From: Melanocharis versteri
Taxonomy: Eukaryota; Chordata; Aves; Passeriformes; Melanocharitidae
Direction: 5' to 3'
Length of the DNA: 64,000 nucleotides
Assembly: GCA_013397845.1 (NCBI GenBank)
Contig: VZTG01001883.1
Coordinates: forward strand, 872,024 to 936,023
The notes under the pieces are model-generated. The model was not told the DNA's origin. It worked only from the letters and a program-made list of their open reading frames with translations, and made no database searches. The position numbers and the translations under genes were made by a program. Below are positions 61,901 to 64,000 of the stretch, piece after piece (position 1 is the stretch's first letter; every line of letters starts with the position of its first letter).

Positions 61901-64000
61901 ATCAGATTCTTCTATAAATTGTGGTATATTGTAATTTTGTCATCCTGTTTCTGATTTACAAAAGATTGTGCCCCTAGTGGTCTGTGCTAAATTAACAGTA
62001 AATACTCTTCTATATGATGTTTCAGACCTCAGAAAATATCTGAAAGCACCAAATCTGTGTTTAGATGTTTCTCCCTCTCCAAGCTCCAGTGAAGCTTAGA
62101 CAGGAGACAAGAGTCTATTTGTCCTTGCTGATAACTTTCACCAGTCTCTTGTAAACCTGATGTAAGACCAGTGTTCTGAACATTTTTTGAAGTACTCAGA
62201 GTAAATTGTGCTCAAAACGGAGGTGCTGCAAGACATTAAGGAAACCAATGGCTGAGGGGTACTGAACAGTTCACTGTCTCTCCTAGAAAACAATGCAGGA
62301 GACTGAAATACTGCTCAGGGGGGCCTCCAGGGGCCCTAGAGGTAGGCAGCAAGTCTAAAGAGAAGACGACCTGAAGACCTACAGGTAACTTCTTCTGCTC
62401 TTTTCCCTACCTGTGAAGTACCCCTTGTGGTTCTGTGGCTCTCCATTTTCTGGGAAATGGGAAAATTCCAGTTCTAGAGGATTTATCCCAGGGCACAATA
62501 TGGAAACGACAGATTTCACTTCAAAAAAGCATGAGTGCAGGCAGATATGTTAGTACTGTGTCAGTTTTGGCCCCACACACAGCAGTGGCTGTCTAAGCTC
62601 AGGTATAACATCTGCCAGATATCTATGGACCATTCCTGAGATGGTTAAGTATTCACCCACTCTCTATGAAGGAGGATAATTTCACAGAGATGTCTCAGAA
62701 ACACCACACTGAGGCAACTGGACCCAGAAAAACTAGCACTGGGAAACTATTGCTGGAAGCAAGCTATTTCCATGAACAGCCTTTTGACGTGTCTACAGCC
62801 AAGATTCAGAGGGCAACAGTTGGTACAGAGACACACGTTTGTTCAACAGGAAAATGATGTGTTCAGCAAAGTTCAAACACCCATGGCAGCCACAAGCAGG
62901 CTGGGCAAAGAAGCACCTCCAATGTTTCTGCAGAAGTTGTTACTCTACCACCTAAATAAATCAAAACAGCTCTTTGGGAGCTGGATGCATATGAATCATA
63001 AAAATCCTGCCAGTTGGGTTTTGCATTGGGGTGAGACTTGGTATCCCACTGACTGATTTTCTTATCAAAATTGTTAAGTTCTGTACTGTGTTGGTTTCAT
63101 TTTATAGATGGAAAATGCCAGCCTAATTAATATTACTGCAAGGAACATTAAGGTTATTAGTATTCAAGCTTTCTGGCATAAAATAAGCATCGGTTTGAAT
63201 AAGGAAGAAATCTTTTGGAATACAGAGGTACAATTGTTTATGCTGGGGAAATGTTACATGTTTTGATGAAGCATTCAGATCCAGCTGCTGCCGAAGTCTA
63301 AATGGGCTGTGGATACATTACAGCATGGCTGTTTTTACTTCCTTTGGCAGCAATTTATCCTCTCATCACACATCCACTTATCAAGTAATTTTTTCACTCT
63401 TAGCGAACAACAGCAATCTAACATGTAAAAGATTCTATCCAGGTATTGTGGTTGATTGCATAAATGGTTAATGCCTGTAGCTCAAAAGAAGTGATTAGTA
63501 AACTAAAAGCTGTTAATGGAAAGCCCTGAGCAGAGATCTTGACAGAGTTCAGATTCCTTTTAAAACAAAAAGCCACAATGATTCCTTCTCACACACTCAA
63601 GATGAATTTGAGAAATAAAGATATCACAACAGGGGTACATTTAAATTGGACTGGCTTCTGAATGTGCTCAGAATACCAAGACAGTGGTAGCACTGGATGA
63701 AAGGGCTACACTACTGAGAACAAACACACACATAAGAGAGCACATACAAAATTACATCATAAACTTGGACAGAGCTGCGCTGTCATTCTGTGCTTTCAGC
63801 AAAGGACAGAAGTGCAGCCCCGTTGGGCTGGGTACACTGTTGAAGAGAACCACAGAAAATCTGGTGGCAGTGTTCTCCCCTTTCATCTCACCCTAGCCCA
63901 TTTTCTTTGTTTAATACTAGAGACCACAAAACCCGCTTCCAAGACAGTGTGGTCTGGATACAGCCCTTGACAATTACCTGATTTTAACTGTGTTACTGAG

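Larger units (their letters stand above)
43771..64000. other. Downstream intergenic sequence
   Basis: Beyond the NRXN3 3' end I find no gene with supportable exons. Identified contents are two CR1 fragments, small tandem duplications, an AT-rich patch and one GC-richer block at about 55.25-55.64 kb. The remainder (about 43.8-45.3, 45.8-48.3, 49.9-52.3, 53.2-55.2 and 56.0-64.0 kb) is AT-rich unique sequence. Its open frames are short, overlapping and unrelated to any family I know. In mammals a large gene-poor interval lies downstream of NRXN3, which agrees. Confidence 0.6.

Noticed and set aside
1..64000. CRISPR arrays, prokaryotic operons, tRNA or rRNA genes, intact viral or ERV genes
   Set aside because: No regularly spaced repeats with unique spacers, no tRNA-like cloverleaf, no rRNA segment and no recognisable gag/pol/env frame were seen. 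The sequence is a vertebrate gene end.

Overview
The window is vertebrate nuclear DNA, almost certainly from a bird. It is AT-rich, and long non-coding stretches surround two exons with GT-AG splice signals. The recognisable interspersed repeats are CR1-type LINE fragments with the avian 3' end made of ATTCTATG/ATTCTGTG-like octamers. There are no operons, ribosome-binding sites, CRISPR arrays or other prokaryotic features. The species cannot be fixed from the sequence.

The only gene I can support is the 3' end of neurexin-3 (NRXN3), on the + strand. Two coding exons are visible. The first is a 76-bp exon (5441-5516) encoding the acidic juxtamembrane cysteine loop at splice site 5. The second is the terminal exon (coding 40139-41064), which encodes the Ser/Thr-rich stalk, the single transmembrane helix, the cytoplasmic tail and the C-terminal PDZ ligand EYYV. 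The exons join in phase across an intron of about 34.6 kb. The terminal exon also holds two phase-matched internal AG acceptors (before 40442 and 40763) that would shorten the stalk by 101 or 208 residues. Reading through the donor of the 76-bp exon gives a short tail and a stop, which would be a secreted form. The 3' UTR runs from 41065 to about 43770. It contains a 49-base A tract, several AATAAA signals and a best distal poly(A) signal at 43748.

Layout: 1-5440 is upstream NRXN3 intron with one assembly gap (2676-2722). 5441-5516 is the SS5 exon, followed closely by a TG/TA microsatellite. 5517-40138 is intron, with three CR1 fragments clustered between 23.7 and 28.6 kb and two AT-rich, UTR-like tracts (about 11.0-12.3 kb and 31.2-33.4 kb). 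40139-43770 is the terminal exon. 43771-64000 is downstream sequence with two more CR1 fragments, small tandem duplications, and one GC-richer block (about 55.25-55.64 kb) that may be a conserved element or an unannotated exon.

I found no new gene system. The points most worth checking are the splice architecture of the last two NRXN3 exons, the composition break at the distal internal acceptor, the exon-like block near 55.5 kb and the UTR-like intronic tracts. CR1 calls rest on remembered avian consensus features, and their boundaries are approximate.
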